Below, in pieces: positions 34,203 to 44,100 of a stretch of DNA of 64,000 nt. How positions within the stretch are numbered: position 1 is the stretch's first letter; every line of letters begins with the position of its first letter. The notes under the pieces are model-generated. The model was not told the DNA's origin. It saw only the letters and a list, made by a program, of their open reading frames with translations, and searched no databases. Source of the DNA: Endozoicomonas sp. 4G (GTDB taxonomy: Bacteria > Pseudomonadota > Gammaproteobacteria > Pseudomonadales > Endozoicomonadaceae); contig NZ_CP082909.1 of assembly GCF_023822025.1 (NCBI RefSeq), positions 2,470,001-2,534,000 of the forward strand. Direction: 5' to 3'. Both the position numbers and the translations under genes were made by a program.

Positions 34203-37200
34203 ATGACAAAGTTACTCAATCATACATTTGTTGCCGCTACCATGAGTGCCGGTAAATCATCCTTGATCAATGCGCTCATTGGTCAGGAATTGCTGCATTC
34301 CGCAAATGAGGCTACGACAGCCAAGGTCACCCGCATTTATCACCTGAAGGATGCTCAGAGTGCCTCAGCCAGCTATTGCGCCAAAGGGCTGGTAGTAGAT
34401 GCCTGTATGAGGGTATGTCCAGAGCAGTTGAAGGTTTGGAATCAGGCTGAACATGTTGCTCGCATTGACATTACGGTGCCGCTTTCAGTGCGTCAGCAGA
34501 AAAAAATGCAGAATGATTACGCTATTTTCGACTCTCCTGGTGCCAATAACAGCCAGGACCAGCAACATAGGTTTGTGTTCATAGATGCCCTGAAACAGCA
34601 GCAGACGAGTACTATTTTGTATGTGCTCAATGCTACTCAGTTGGGAACCCGGGATGATGCAGAAATATTAACAACCATAAGACAGTCATTGCCAAAGGCA
34701 AAGATCGTTTTCGCACTGAATAAAGCAGATCAATTGGATGAAGAGCTTGGGGAGGCTGTCGGGCATTACGTCAACAATGCCTGTAACTACCTGAAGAGTC
34801 TTGGGTTCGAGCATCCTGTAATAGTGCCGACGATGGCCCGTGTTGCTCTCATTGCCAAAAAACACCTGAATAATGAAGTACTGGGTAGGCGGGAAAGGAT
34901 GGAGTTGTCAATGGAGTTAGAACGGTTCAGGGAGAATCCCCACCGGCTAAATGATGCCAGCTTTATCCCGCTGCCACTCAAAAGCGACATGCGTCGATTG
35001 CTTGATCAACGGCCAAAGACAGAAGTGACGTCTGATGACCCGGAATTGACGATCACTGACCATTACGTGGAGCAGTTGATTGCCTACAGCGGTATTAGCA
35101 CCATTCAGCACCTGATCACTCAGGCCACTCCAAAAAAGGGTGGTCAACTAACTACCCAGAATGTAACGAATGTGAACTGCATATACATCGAGCACAACCC
35201 ATTCACCGTTGAAACTCTCTTCCAGATCAATGGCGAAACACCACCGGAATCATTGGAAATTCAGGGCTATCGCCATAAGCGTTTGCAGCTTTGGGTTGAA
35301 AAGATTTTTGACAATTTGAGTGAGATCTTTAATGGCGCCAACAGCTTCTTTGTAAAGTTTAAGGGCGTTGAATCCGACTTTATTGATCTGCAGGAAGCGG
35401 CTGAAAAGGCTAAACAGCTAGGTATGTCTATTGAGCTGGAGTGGCAAGCAGTCAAACCCGCGGAAGAACGGTTGGTTGAGATTAAAGCGCTTCTGGAAAC
35501 ACTGCAAAAAGACCCAAAGTTCGCCCATTACATTGAAAACAGTGGAGGAGAGGAAAAACGAAACTTCGAAGCCGCTTTTGATAATAACTTCGATGCATAT
35601 GTGGTAGCGACAATGTCATCGGGTAAGTCCACATTCATCAATGCCATGCTGGGGCAAGATCTATTACCAGCGGCCAATGAGGCGACCACGGCCACAATCG
35701 CCCATATTATTGATAATAAAACTACCGGTGATCGCTTTACTGGTAAGCGTCTGGGTGAAAACAGGATGCTCCTTGCGGAGAGCGATGCTGTTCACCCTAA
35801 GCTACTTAAAGAGTGGAATTCGAATTCTGAAACCAAAGCCATTGAATTGACAGGTAATATTCGTGCCGTGGAGCCAAATGACAATGTTCGCCTGGTGCTA
35901 ACTGACACCCCGGGGCCAAACAACAGTCAGGATGAAGAGCATGAACGCACCACAATGGGATTCATTCAGGACTCAAAAAGAAACCCGTTAATTCTATATA
36001 TTCTTAATGGAACCCAGTTAGCCACTAACGATGATAGACGCTTATTAAAACTAGTTGCCGATGAAATGACCCGAGGCGGTAAGCAGAGTAAAGACCGTTT
36101 TCTTTTCGTCATTAACAAAATGGACGATTTTGATCCAGAGAAAGGTGAGGACATTGGTGCTGTGTTGGGTAGTGTAAGAAAGTACTTGCAAGATAACGGC
36201 ATTGATGAACCAAATATTTTTCCAATTTCTGCACGCTTTGCTTATTTGCTCCGAGAGCAAGGTGAACTGACTCGTTCTGAGCGAAATGACAAACGCAGTT
36301 TTGAGGACCTGTTTCTCGAAGAGGCCAGCATGGATCTGCCCATGTACACGACCATGCCAAGCAAGGTGCGTAATGACATGGAGACCAAAACATCATCGGT
36401 AGCTATGCTTCGCAGCGGGTTGCCTGCCGTTGAGGCCACTATTGATGAATATATAAAAAAGTATGCGTTTCCGCTGAGGCTTCACCGGGCTCATGAAGCA
36501 TTATCCGAAGCGATCAAAGAAGGTATTCGGGAAGCAGAGTTGACCCAGAAAATGGAACTGGATCAGCAGCAATTAGATCAGTTACATCGCGATATTAAAG
36601 AGTTGAAAAAACGCCGGGATAGCGGGTTCAATACGAAAGCATACCAGGAGAAAGTCAAGCAGGAAGGGCATGCGCTTCCGGAAGGTGTGCAGCACGAGCT
36701 TGATGAAATAGAAGCGGCTGTTTACACACTGATCCGAACATTGGGTGAAGATTTTGACGGCGAGGCATCTGTAGACTCTGCCCATCAACAGCTGGATACA
36801 GCTGCACGTGACGTTGAGTTTGCATTTAAGAAAACCATTAACAACTATGAGCAGGCGTTTGACCGTTCACAAGAGCTGATCAAAGATCGACTAAGAGAAG
36901 AGTATCAGCAACATGTTGCTTCACTCTTCCCAGACAGCAAAGCACTTGAGCTACCCGCTTTCAAAATGCTTAAAGAGTCTATCAGTGCGATCTCACTGGT
37001 TTTTGACTTGCAGGAAGATGAAGTTCAAAGCAGGGAAGAGGTTTCAGGTTATCGCACGGTCAGTGTGTCCAAGTGGTATAACCCATTCTCATGGTGGGAA
37101 ACAGAACAGGTTGCTGAATATAAAACTGTTGAGTTTGTGAAATTAAAAAATATCTGGAAAGAGCGTCTGACTTACATTCGTACCAGTTTCGACAACTTGA

Positions 37201-37427
37201 AAAAGAAAGCCCTTGCTCGGATTAACGCCGATAAAGACAAGTTGGTAGACAACTACTTGTCATTTATGGAGCGGGAATTCATGGCAAAATTTGATGCGTT
37301 GCTGGATGATCTCGAGACCAAGATAAAACATAGTGACCAGTTAGAAGCCGCTATTGAAGAGGCGAAAAAAGAGCAACTCAGAATCAAGAAAATCAAACAA
37401 GACGTAGCCAACATCTTGCAATTCTAA
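34203..37427 (+). CDS. Double dynamin-like GTPase
   Basis: The protein has 1074 residues with two GTPase domains. The first has P-loop TMSAGKSS (13-20), a switch region NEATTAK, and G3 DSPGANNSQD; the second has TMSSGKST near 471-478, ANEATTATI and G3 DTPGPNNSQD, with NKMDD as G4. Long coiled coils follow (LTQKMELDQQQLDQLHRDI), then the motif WYNPFSWWETE and a final coiled coil. Two dynamin units in one chain is the plan of bacterial pairs such as LeoA-type and fused BDLPs, which remodel membranes in a GTP-dependent way. It is the first structural gene of the operon. From residue ~312 on its DNA is duplicated in the next gene. Confidence 0.85.
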   Translation: MTKLLNHTFVAATMSAGKSSLINALIGQELLHSANEATTAKVTRIYHLKDAQSASASYCAKGLVVDACMRVCPEQLKVWNQAEHVARIDITVPLSVRQQKKMQNDYAIFDSPGANNSQDQQHRFVFIDALKQQQTSTILYVLNATQLGTRDDAEILTTIRQSLPKAKIVFALNKADQLDEELGEAVGHYVNNACNYLKSLGFEHPVIVPTMARVALIAKKHLNNEVLGRRERMELSMELERFRENPHRLNDASFIPLPLKSDMRRLLDQRPKTEVTSDDPELTITDHYVEQLIAYSGISTIQHLITQATPKKGGQLTTQNVTNVNCIYIEHNPFTVETLFQINGETPPESLEIQGYRHKRLQLWVEKIFDNLSEIFNGANSFFVKFKGVESDFIDLQEAAEKAKQLGMSIELEWQAVKPAEERLVEIKALLETLQKDPKFAHYIENSGGEEKRNFEAAFDNNFDAYVVATMSSGKSTFINAMLGQDLLPAANEATTATIAHIIDNKTTGDRFTGKRLGENRMLLAESDAVHPKLLKEWNSNSETKAIELTGNIRAVEPNDNVRLVLTDTPGPNNSQDEEHERTTMGFIQDSKRNPLILYILNGTQLATNDDRRLLKLVADEMTRGGKQSKDRFLFVINKMDDFDPEKGEDIGAVLGSVRKYLQDNGIDEPNIFPISARFAYLLREQGELTRSERNDKRSFEDLFLEEASMDLPMYTTMPSKVRNDMETKTSSVAMLRSGLPAVEATIDEYIKKYAFPLRLHRAHEALSEAIKEGIREAELTQKMELDQQQLDQLHRDIKELKKRRDSGFNTKAYQEKVKQEGHALPEGVQHELDEIEAAVYTLIRTLGEDFDGEASVDSAHQQLDTAARDVEFAFKKTINNYEQAFDRSQELIKDRLREEYQQHVASLFPDSKALELPAFKMLKESISAISLVFDLQEDEVQSREEVSGYRTVSVSKWYNPFSWWETEQVAEYKTVEFVKLKNIWKERLTYIRTSFDNLKKKALARINADKDKLVDNYLSFMEREFMAKFDALLDDLETKIKHSDQLEAAIEEAKKEQLRIKKIKQDVANILQF

Positions 37428-37940
37428 TCCCATCAAGCCCTCCTCAGATGGGTTCTGAGGACGGTGAAGGAGAAACTATGAACAAATTTAATGATTTACA
37501 CGAGGCAAACAGCAGAATACCACGTAAGTTTAAAAAAGCTTTTGTGAAGTCTCTGGAAAAGAACACACCTGAATATCTGCGTTTGGCACTGAATACGCTT
37601 GATCAAGAAAAGCCAGAACTGTTTGAGCCGTATAAGCCACTCAGTGGAGATGAAGCGATTTGTGAAGATAGGAGCGTCTGGCCACTATCGGGTTATTTTT
37701 ACAATCAAGCTCGTTTGTGTAAAAAAAACTTTAGCCGAGAGCGGATTGAGCACGTTATTACCGTCAAAAGCTACCTTGTAGAACAAGGCTTTGCGGGATT
37801 TACCAACAACCTCAAACATCAGGCAAATTCCGAGAGTAGTACTACTGTGAATGCATTTAAAAATGTCGATGTAAGTGATTACCCCCCTTCTGCTGCCTTG
37901 AAAAAGCATGTTAAAAGCGAAGACCTTTCTAACCCCAAAA
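35137..37940 (+). repeat. 2.8-kb tandem duplication, unit 1
   Basis: Covers the second half of the first dynamin gene, the intergenic hairpin and the first ~150 codons of the next gene. The unit repeats at an offset of 2,804 bases. Long stretches (for example 35570-36000) are identical, others carry scattered changes. Confidence 0.88.
37440..37460 (+). terminator. Intergenic hairpin, also at 40244-40264
   Basis: TCCTCAGA and TCTGAGGA form an 8-base stem around TGGGT (CGGGT in the second copy). No T-run follows and the next ribosome site GAAGGAGAAACT is close, so it is more likely an RNA-processing or attenuation hairpin than a full terminator. Confidence 0.4.
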
Positions 37941-40231
37941 AGGGTGGTCAACTAACTACCCAGAATGTAACGAATGTGAACTACATATATATCGAGCACA
38001 ACCCATTCACCGTTGAAACTCTCTTCCAGATCAATGGCGAAACACCACCGGAATCATTGGAAATTCAGGGCTATCGCCATAAGCGTTTGCAGCTTTGGGT
38101 TGAAAAGATTTTTGACAATTTGAGTGAGATCTTTAATGGCGCCAACAGCTTCTTTGTAAAGTTTAAGGGCGTTGAATCCGACTTTATTGATCTGCAGGAA
38201 GCGGCCGAAAAGGCTAAACAGCTAGGTATGTCTATCGAGCTGGAGTGGCAGGCAGTCAAACCAGCGGAAGAACGGTTGGATGAGATTAAACTGCTTCTGG
38301 AAACACTGCAAAAAGATCCAAAGTTCACCCAATACATTGAAAGCAGTGGAGCAGAGGCAAAACGAAACTTCGAAGCCGCTTTTGATAATAACTTCGATGC
38401 ATATGTGGTAGCGACAATGTCATCGGGTAAGTCCACATTCATCAATGCCATGCTGGGGCAAGATCTATTACCAGCGGCCAATGAGGCGACCACGGCCACA
38501 ATCGCCCATATTATTGATAATAAAACTACCGGTGATCGCTTTACTGGTAAGCGTCTGGGTGAAAACAGGATGCTCCTTGCGGAGAGCGATGCTGTTCACC
38601 CTAAGCTACTTAAAGAGTGGAATTCGAATTCTGAAACCAAAGCCATTGAATTGACAGGTAATATTCGTGCCGTGGAGCCAAATGACAATGTTCGCCTGGT
38701 GCTAACTGACACCCCGGGGCCAAACAACAGTCAGGATGAAGAGCATGAACGCACCACAATGGGATTCATTCAGGACTCAAAAAGAAACCCGTTAATTCTA
38801 TATATTCTTAATGGAACCCAGTTATGCACTAACGATGATAGACGCTTATTAAAACTGGTTGCCGAGGAAATGTCCCGAAGCGGTAGACAGAGTAAAGACC
38901 GTTTTCTTTTCGTCATTAACAAAATGGACGATTTTGATCCAGAGAAAGGTGAGGACATTGGTGCTGTGTTGGGTAGTGTAAGAAAGTACTTGCAAGATAA
39001 CGGCATTGATGAACCAAATATTTTTCCAATTTCTGCACGCTTTGCTTATTTGCTCCGAGAGCAAGGTGAACTGACTCGTTCTGAGCGAAGAGACAAACGC
39101 AGTTTTGAGGACCTGTTTCTCGAAGAGGCCAGCATGGATCTGCCCATGTACACGACCATGCCAAGCAAGGTGCGTAATGACATGGAGACCAAAACATCAT
39201 CGGTAGCTATGCTTCGCAGCGGGTTGCCTGCCGTTGAGGCCACTATTGATGAATATATAAAAAAGTATGCGTTTCCGCTGAGGCTTCACCGGGCTCATGA
39301 AGCATTATCCGAAGCGATCAAAGAAGGTATTCGGGAAGCAGAGTTGACCCAGAAAATGGAACTGGATCAGCAGCAATTAGATCAGTTACATCGCGATATT
39401 AAAGAGTTGAAAAAACGCCGGGATAGCGGGTTCAATACGAAAGCATACCAGGAGAAAGTCAAGCAGGAAGGGCATGCGCTTCCGGAAGGTGTGCAGCACG
39501 AGCTTGATGAAATAGAAGCGGCTGTTTACACACTGATCCGAACATTGGGTGAAGATTTTGACGGCGAGGCATCTGTAGACTCTGCCCATCAACAGCTGGA
39601 TACAGCTGCACGTGACGTTGAGTTTGCATTTAAGAAAACCATTAACAACTATGAGCAGGCGTTTGACCGTTCACAAGAGCTGATCAAAGATCGACTAAGA
39701 GAAGAGTATCAGCAACATGTTGCTTCACTCTTCCCAGACAGCAAAGCACTTGAGCTACCCGCTTTCAAAATGCTTAAAGAGTCTATCGGTGCGATCTCAC
39801 TGGTTCTGGACTTGCAGGAAGATGAAGTTCAAAGCAGGGAAGAGGTTTCAGGTTATCGCACGGTCAGTGTGTCTGAGTGGTATAACCCATTCTCATGGTG
39901 GAAAACAGAACAGGTTGCTGAATATAAAACTGTTGAGTTTGTGAAATTAAAAAATATCTGGAATGACCGTCTGACTTACATTCGTACCAATTTCAACGAT
40001 TTGAGAGACTTAGCCCTTGCTCGGATTAACGCCGATAAAGACAAGTTGGTAGAAAACTACTTGTCATTTATGGAGCGGGAATTCATGGCAAAATTTGATG
40101 CGTTGCTGGATGATCTCGAGACCAAGATAAAACATAGTGACCAGTTAGAAGCCGCTATTGAAGAGGCGAAAAAAGAGCAACTCAGAATCAAGAAAATCAA
40201 ACAAGACGTAGCCAATATCTTGCAATTCTAA
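37478..40231 (+). CDS. Chimeric dynamin-like GTPase with N-terminal unknown domain
   Basis: The protein has 917 residues from the ATG at 37478, whose ribosome site (GAAGGAGAAACT) is identical to that of the next gene; an upstream in-frame ATG at 37448 lies in the hairpin. Residues 1-~152 match the start of the next gene (LRLALNTLDQEKPELFEPY, NFSRERIEHVITVKS). From PKKGGQLTTQN on it is nearly identical to the second half of the preceding dynamin: P-loop TMSSGKST, DTPGPNNSQD, NKMDD, WYNPFSWW. So it has one GTPase domain plus a small adaptor domain. The fusion is in frame and undamaged, suggesting it is used. Confidence 0.85.
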   Translation: MNKFNDLHEANSRIPRKFKKAFVKSLEKNTPEYLRLALNTLDQEKPELFEPYKPLSGDEAICEDRSVWPLSGYFYNQARLCKKNFSRERIEHVITVKSYLVEQGFAGFTNNLKHQANSESSTTVNAFKNVDVSDYPPSAALKKHVKSEDLSNPKKGGQLTTQNVTNVNYIYIEHNPFTVETLFQINGETPPESLEIQGYRHKRLQLWVEKIFDNLSEIFNGANSFFVKFKGVESDFIDLQEAAEKAKQLGMSIELEWQAVKPAEERLDEIKLLLETLQKDPKFTQYIESSGAEAKRNFEAAFDNNFDAYVVATMSSGKSTFINAMLGQDLLPAANEATTATIAHIIDNKTTGDRFTGKRLGENRMLLAESDAVHPKLLKEWNSNSETKAIELTGNIRAVEPNDNVRLVLTDTPGPNNSQDEEHERTTMGFIQDSKRNPLILYILNGTQLCTNDDRRLLKLVAEEMSRSGRQSKDRFLFVINKMDDFDPEKGEDIGAVLGSVRKYLQDNGIDEPNIFPISARFAYLLREQGELTRSERRDKRSFEDLFLEEASMDLPMYTTMPSKVRNDMETKTSSVAMLRSGLPAVEATIDEYIKKYAFPLRLHRAHEALSEAIKEGIREAELTQKMELDQQQLDQLHRDIKELKKRRDSGFNTKAYQEKVKQEGHALPEGVQHELDEIEAAVYTLIRTLGEDFDGEASVDSAHQQLDTAARDVEFAFKKTINNYEQAFDRSQELIKDRLREEYQQHVASLFPDSKALELPAFKMLKESIGAISLVLDLQEDEVQSREEVSGYRTVSVSEWYNPFSWWKTEQVAEYKTVEFVKLKNIWNDRLTYIRTNFNDLRDLALARINADKDKLVENYLSFMEREFMAKFDALLDDLETKIKHSDQLEAAIEEAKKEQLRIKKIKQDVANILQF

Positions 40232-40744
40232 TCCCATCAAGCCCTCCTCAGACGGGTTCTGAGGACGGTGAAGGAGAAACTATGAACAGATCTAATGATT
40301 TACACGAGGAAAACAGCAGAACACCAAGTGAGCTTAAAAAAGCTTTTGCGCAGTCTCTGGAAAACTCAGAGTACACACCTGAATATCTGCGTTTGGCACT
40401 GAATACGCTTGATCAAGAAAAGCCAGAACTGTTTGAGCCTTATCAGCCACTCAGCGGAGAAGAAGCGATTAGTGAAGATAGGAGCGTCTGGCCACTATCG
40501 GGTTATTTTTTCAAGCAAGCTCATTTGTGTAAAAAAAACTTTAGCCGAGAGCGGATTGAGCACGTTATTACCGTCAAAAGCCACCTTGTAGAACAAGGCT
40601 TTGCGGGATTTACCAACAATCCCAAACATCAGGCAAATTCCGAGAGTAGTACTGCTGTGAATGCATTTAAAAATGTTAATTTAACTGGTTACACCCCTTC
40701 AGCAGCCTTGAAAAAGCATGTTGACAGCGGAGACCTTTCTAACA
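37941..40744 (+). repeat. 2.8-kb tandem duplication, unit 2
   Basis: Second unit: the dynamin part of the chimeric gene, the hairpin, and the first ~150 codons of the membrane-anchored protein gene. The boundary between units is at 37936-37940, where SEDLSN meets PKKGGQ. Confidence 0.88.
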
Positions 40745-41193
40745 TTCGTAACGCCCTGTTTATGGAGATGAACGACAGACGACTGACTACGGCTCAGATC
40801 AAGCAAGCCTTTGCCTGGGTGCTGAAGCAGAAGTCCAACCTGTTTGTTCCCTATGAAGAAAATGCCAATGCCCGTGTTATGAACCTTGACCCCACTCAGT
40901 GGGATCGTGACTACTACGGCTTGCAGGAAGTTTACGCGAACTCCAATTTTTCCTGTGAACGACTAAGTCATATGGTAAAGGTACGTGCACAAGTGTTTGA
41001 TATTGACGAAACTTCCCCGCAGCCATTGATCCAACCGACGGCTCAGAGAGCTTCAGAGGGGAGACAAACCTCTCAACCCCGACCTGATTCGTCTCACCAG
41101 CCAAGTAATAACAACAGCTGGCTTAAATATGCGCTCATTGTCGGTGGTGCTATTGCTGCTCTGGCAATGTTAATCAGTTCAAGTATACGGTGA
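40282..41193 (+). CDS. Membrane-anchored protein with two copies of an unknown domain
   Basis: The protein has 303 residues. Two related ~100-residue units are visible: the first has LRLALNTLDQEKPELFEPY, VWPLSGYFFKQAHLCKKNFS and ERIEHVITVK; the second has IRNALFMEMNDRR, SNLFVPYEENAN, WDRDYYGLQEVYANSNFS and ERLSHMVKVR. A linker rich in Gln, Ser and Pro leads to one transmembrane segment at the very end (WLKYALIVGGAIAALAMLI), so the protein is probably tail-anchored with the domains in the cytoplasm. I do not recognise the domain. Its first copy is shared with the chimeric GTPase, which suggests both bind the same partner, possibly at the membrane. Confidence 0.75.
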   Translation: MNRSNDLHEENSRTPSELKKAFAQSLENSEYTPEYLRLALNTLDQEKPELFEPYQPLSGEEAISEDRSVWPLSGYFFKQAHLCKKNFSRERIEHVITVKSHLVEQGFAGFTNNPKHQANSESSTAVNAFKNVNLTGYTPSAALKKHVDSGDLSNIRNALFMEMNDRRLTTAQIKQAFAWVLKQKSNLFVPYEENANARVMNLDPTQWDRDYYGLQEVYANSNFSCERLSHMVKVRAQVFDIDETSPQPLIQPTAQRASEGRQTSQPRPDSSHQPSNNNSWLKYALIVGGAIAALAMLISSSIR

Positions 41194-41197
41194 CCCT

Positions 41198-44100
41198 ATG
41201 AATCACCCTATTCAAGGCGTTGGATCACTTTCCATTCAGGAAAAGACGCAGCTCGCGTTTCAGCGACGCACACAGCAGGCACTGGAAAACACCCGGGATC
41301 TGGTGAACAAAAGCTATCTGGCTGAGATGAAACACTATGATGTTATCCCCACTGGCAGCTCAACCACCACCCAATTAAATCGTGCTGGTGATGTGCGAAT
41401 TTTTCGCGTAGAGCGACTGGTACAAGAGAACAAACAGTCAGTACTGGAAAGCATCACCGCGACTTATACGGCACTCGGTGCTGCCGGTTATGCAGTGTTT
41501 TTATACCTTAAATCTGACCAGCAAGACACCCTGGTATACATAGGCACACGGGGTGAGCCTGGTCAAATGCTGGGTAAAAATGCCGGTGATTTGCTTCAGG
41601 AAGCGTTTAAGGGTCACTTTCCCGGTAGCCATCTTGAGCCGATGGACGCTGATGCCGTCAATATATTACTCAACGGCCTTAATGGTGAGCCTAATGAGTC
41701 ATCCGGCACAGTTACAGCGGTAAGTAGTGTTCCCTCCCTCTCCACTGAAGATCAGGAGCACTTTATGCAGGGGCTTGAACGGTTTATTGATGCTGCGGAA
41801 GGCAGAGCCTATCAAGGGCTAATTCTTGCCGAACCCATTTCAATGCCTGCACTGAACACCGTACGCACCGGCTATGAACAAGTGGCAACCCAGTTATCGA
41901 GCATTGTTAAGCGACAGCTTTCCTATGGTCTTCAGGATAGCCAGAGTATTAACGAGAGCATCAGTCTTGGATTGAGTCAGTCACTGGGAGAAAGCTTGGG
42001 CCTGACAGAGACTAAGGGCTCCAGTGAGACCAATACCAAATCAACCAGCCATACCCATACTACCAGTGATAGTACGAGTTCACCGGATAAACTGGGGCTA
42101 TTGCTGGGAGGTGCAGCAGTGGCTGGCGGTACGATAGCAGGCGGGCCTCTGGGGGCTGTAGTGGGAGGGCAGCTCGGTAGTATGTTTGCTAAAACCCATA
42201 CCACCGGAACGTCAGATTCATCTTCATCCAGTGATAGCTATGCGTCATCCACGTCCGCATCAACCGCACACTCACGTACCACCACAGCAACAGATACTCG
42301 CAGCAGAACGGATAGCCACTCAATCGGTCAGACTGTTGGCAGCACGCAGCAGCTGAGTTATGAAGTCACCGATAAGACTGTGCAGGGCATGCTGGATAAA
42401 ATTGATCATCACCTGAACCGGATCAATGAAGCCAAATCCTATGGGGGTTGGCATACGGCGGCATACTTTATCAGCGATAACGCAGCAGCTTCGGAGTCCC
42501 TTGCCAGTCTGTTTCTTGGGTTAACCCGGGGTAGTCACTCCAATAGTGAAGATTTTGCCATGACAACATGGAGTCATCAGCAGGCTAAGTCTATTACGCC
42601 ATGGTTGGCACAGCTGATGCATCCTCGATTAAGTCCGGCTTTTAAGGGCAATGCACATATTCAGTACCTGACACCGGCCACCCTGGTATCGGGGAAAGAG
42701 ATGGCCTTGCAGCTCAGCCTGCCAAGGCGTTCCACTTCCACTGTAGTTGTGCAGGAAGCTGCTGCTTTTGGTCGAACGGTTCAGCGGGTTGATAGTATCA
42801 AAACGTCAGGCTCAGAGCGCATCCTTAATCTGGGCCATATTAGACACTTGTGGAGTGACCTGCCACAGAAAATTGAGCTGGATATTGACCATCTCACAGG
42901 CCACACTTTTGTCACCGGCGCTACAGGTTCTGGCAAGAGCAACACTGTCTATCAGTTATTGAGCAAGCTGAATCAGCACAATATTCCATTTATGGTGATT
43001 GAACCCGCCAAGGGTGAATACAAGCACGTCTTTGGGCACCATGTGGATGTGAGGGTGTTGGGTACTAACCATAAACATACTGAACTGCTGAAGATCAACC
43101 CGTTTTCATTTCCTCCGGATACGCATGTACTGGAACATGTTGATCGTCTGATCGAAATATTTAACGTCTGCTGGCCCATGTATGCTGCGATGCCAGCCAT
43201 TTTGAAAGATGCCATATTGCAAAGCTATGAGCAGTGCGGGTGGGATCTGATTACATCTGAAACTCAAACAGAGAGCTTTATATTCCCGACTTTTGCTGAC
43301 TTACTTCTACAACTGGAGCGAGTGATTGATAGCTCCTCCTACTCTCAGGAGTTGAAGAGCAATTACGCAGGCGCATTGCTAACCAGGGTTAAATCACTGG
43401 CTAATGGCTTGAATGGGCAAATTTTCTCTTCAGATGAACTAAGCAACGAAGTTCTGTTCGACCACAACGTGATTGTGGACTTGAGCCGGGTTGGTTCTCA
43501 GGAAACCAAATCATTAATCATGGGGCTACTGATTGTTAAGCTCAGTGAGTATCGTGCGGAACAGGCAGAGATGAATCAGCCATTAAAGCATGTCACAGTG
43601 CTTGAAGAAGCCCATAATATTCTTCAAAGTTCAACCAGCTCAGGCGGCGAGGGAAGTAATATTGCTGAAAAGTCGGTAGAGATGATTTCCAATGCCATTG
43701 CTGAAATGCGCACTTATGGTGAAGGATTTATCATTGCTGACCAGTCGCCTTCGGCGGTTCACCTATCGGCTATACGTAATACCAACACCAAAGTCATTAT
43801 GCGTTTGCCTGATGAGTCCGACCGTCAGCTGGCAGGCAGATCGGCCGCACTGTCTGATGACCAGCTGGATGAACTGGCCCGACTGCCTCGTGGTGTCGCT
43901 GCAGTTTACCAAAACGACTGGCTGGAACCGGTGCTGTGTAAGGTCAATCGTTTTCTGGGAAAAGAGCAGAGCTATCATTATCAATCCGATGATCCCGACC
44001 TCTGGCATGAAAAGCAGTTTCGCAGGGATGTCGTAAGCTGGCTCGTTTCACCACGATGTCGTGAGGGTACAGCGATTGATGTGGAGACTCTGAAAAATGG

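Noticed and set aside
35137-40744. Composite transposon flanked by direct repeats
   Set aside because: The repeat units abut directly, contain no transposase and begin inside coding regions; tandem duplication explains them better.
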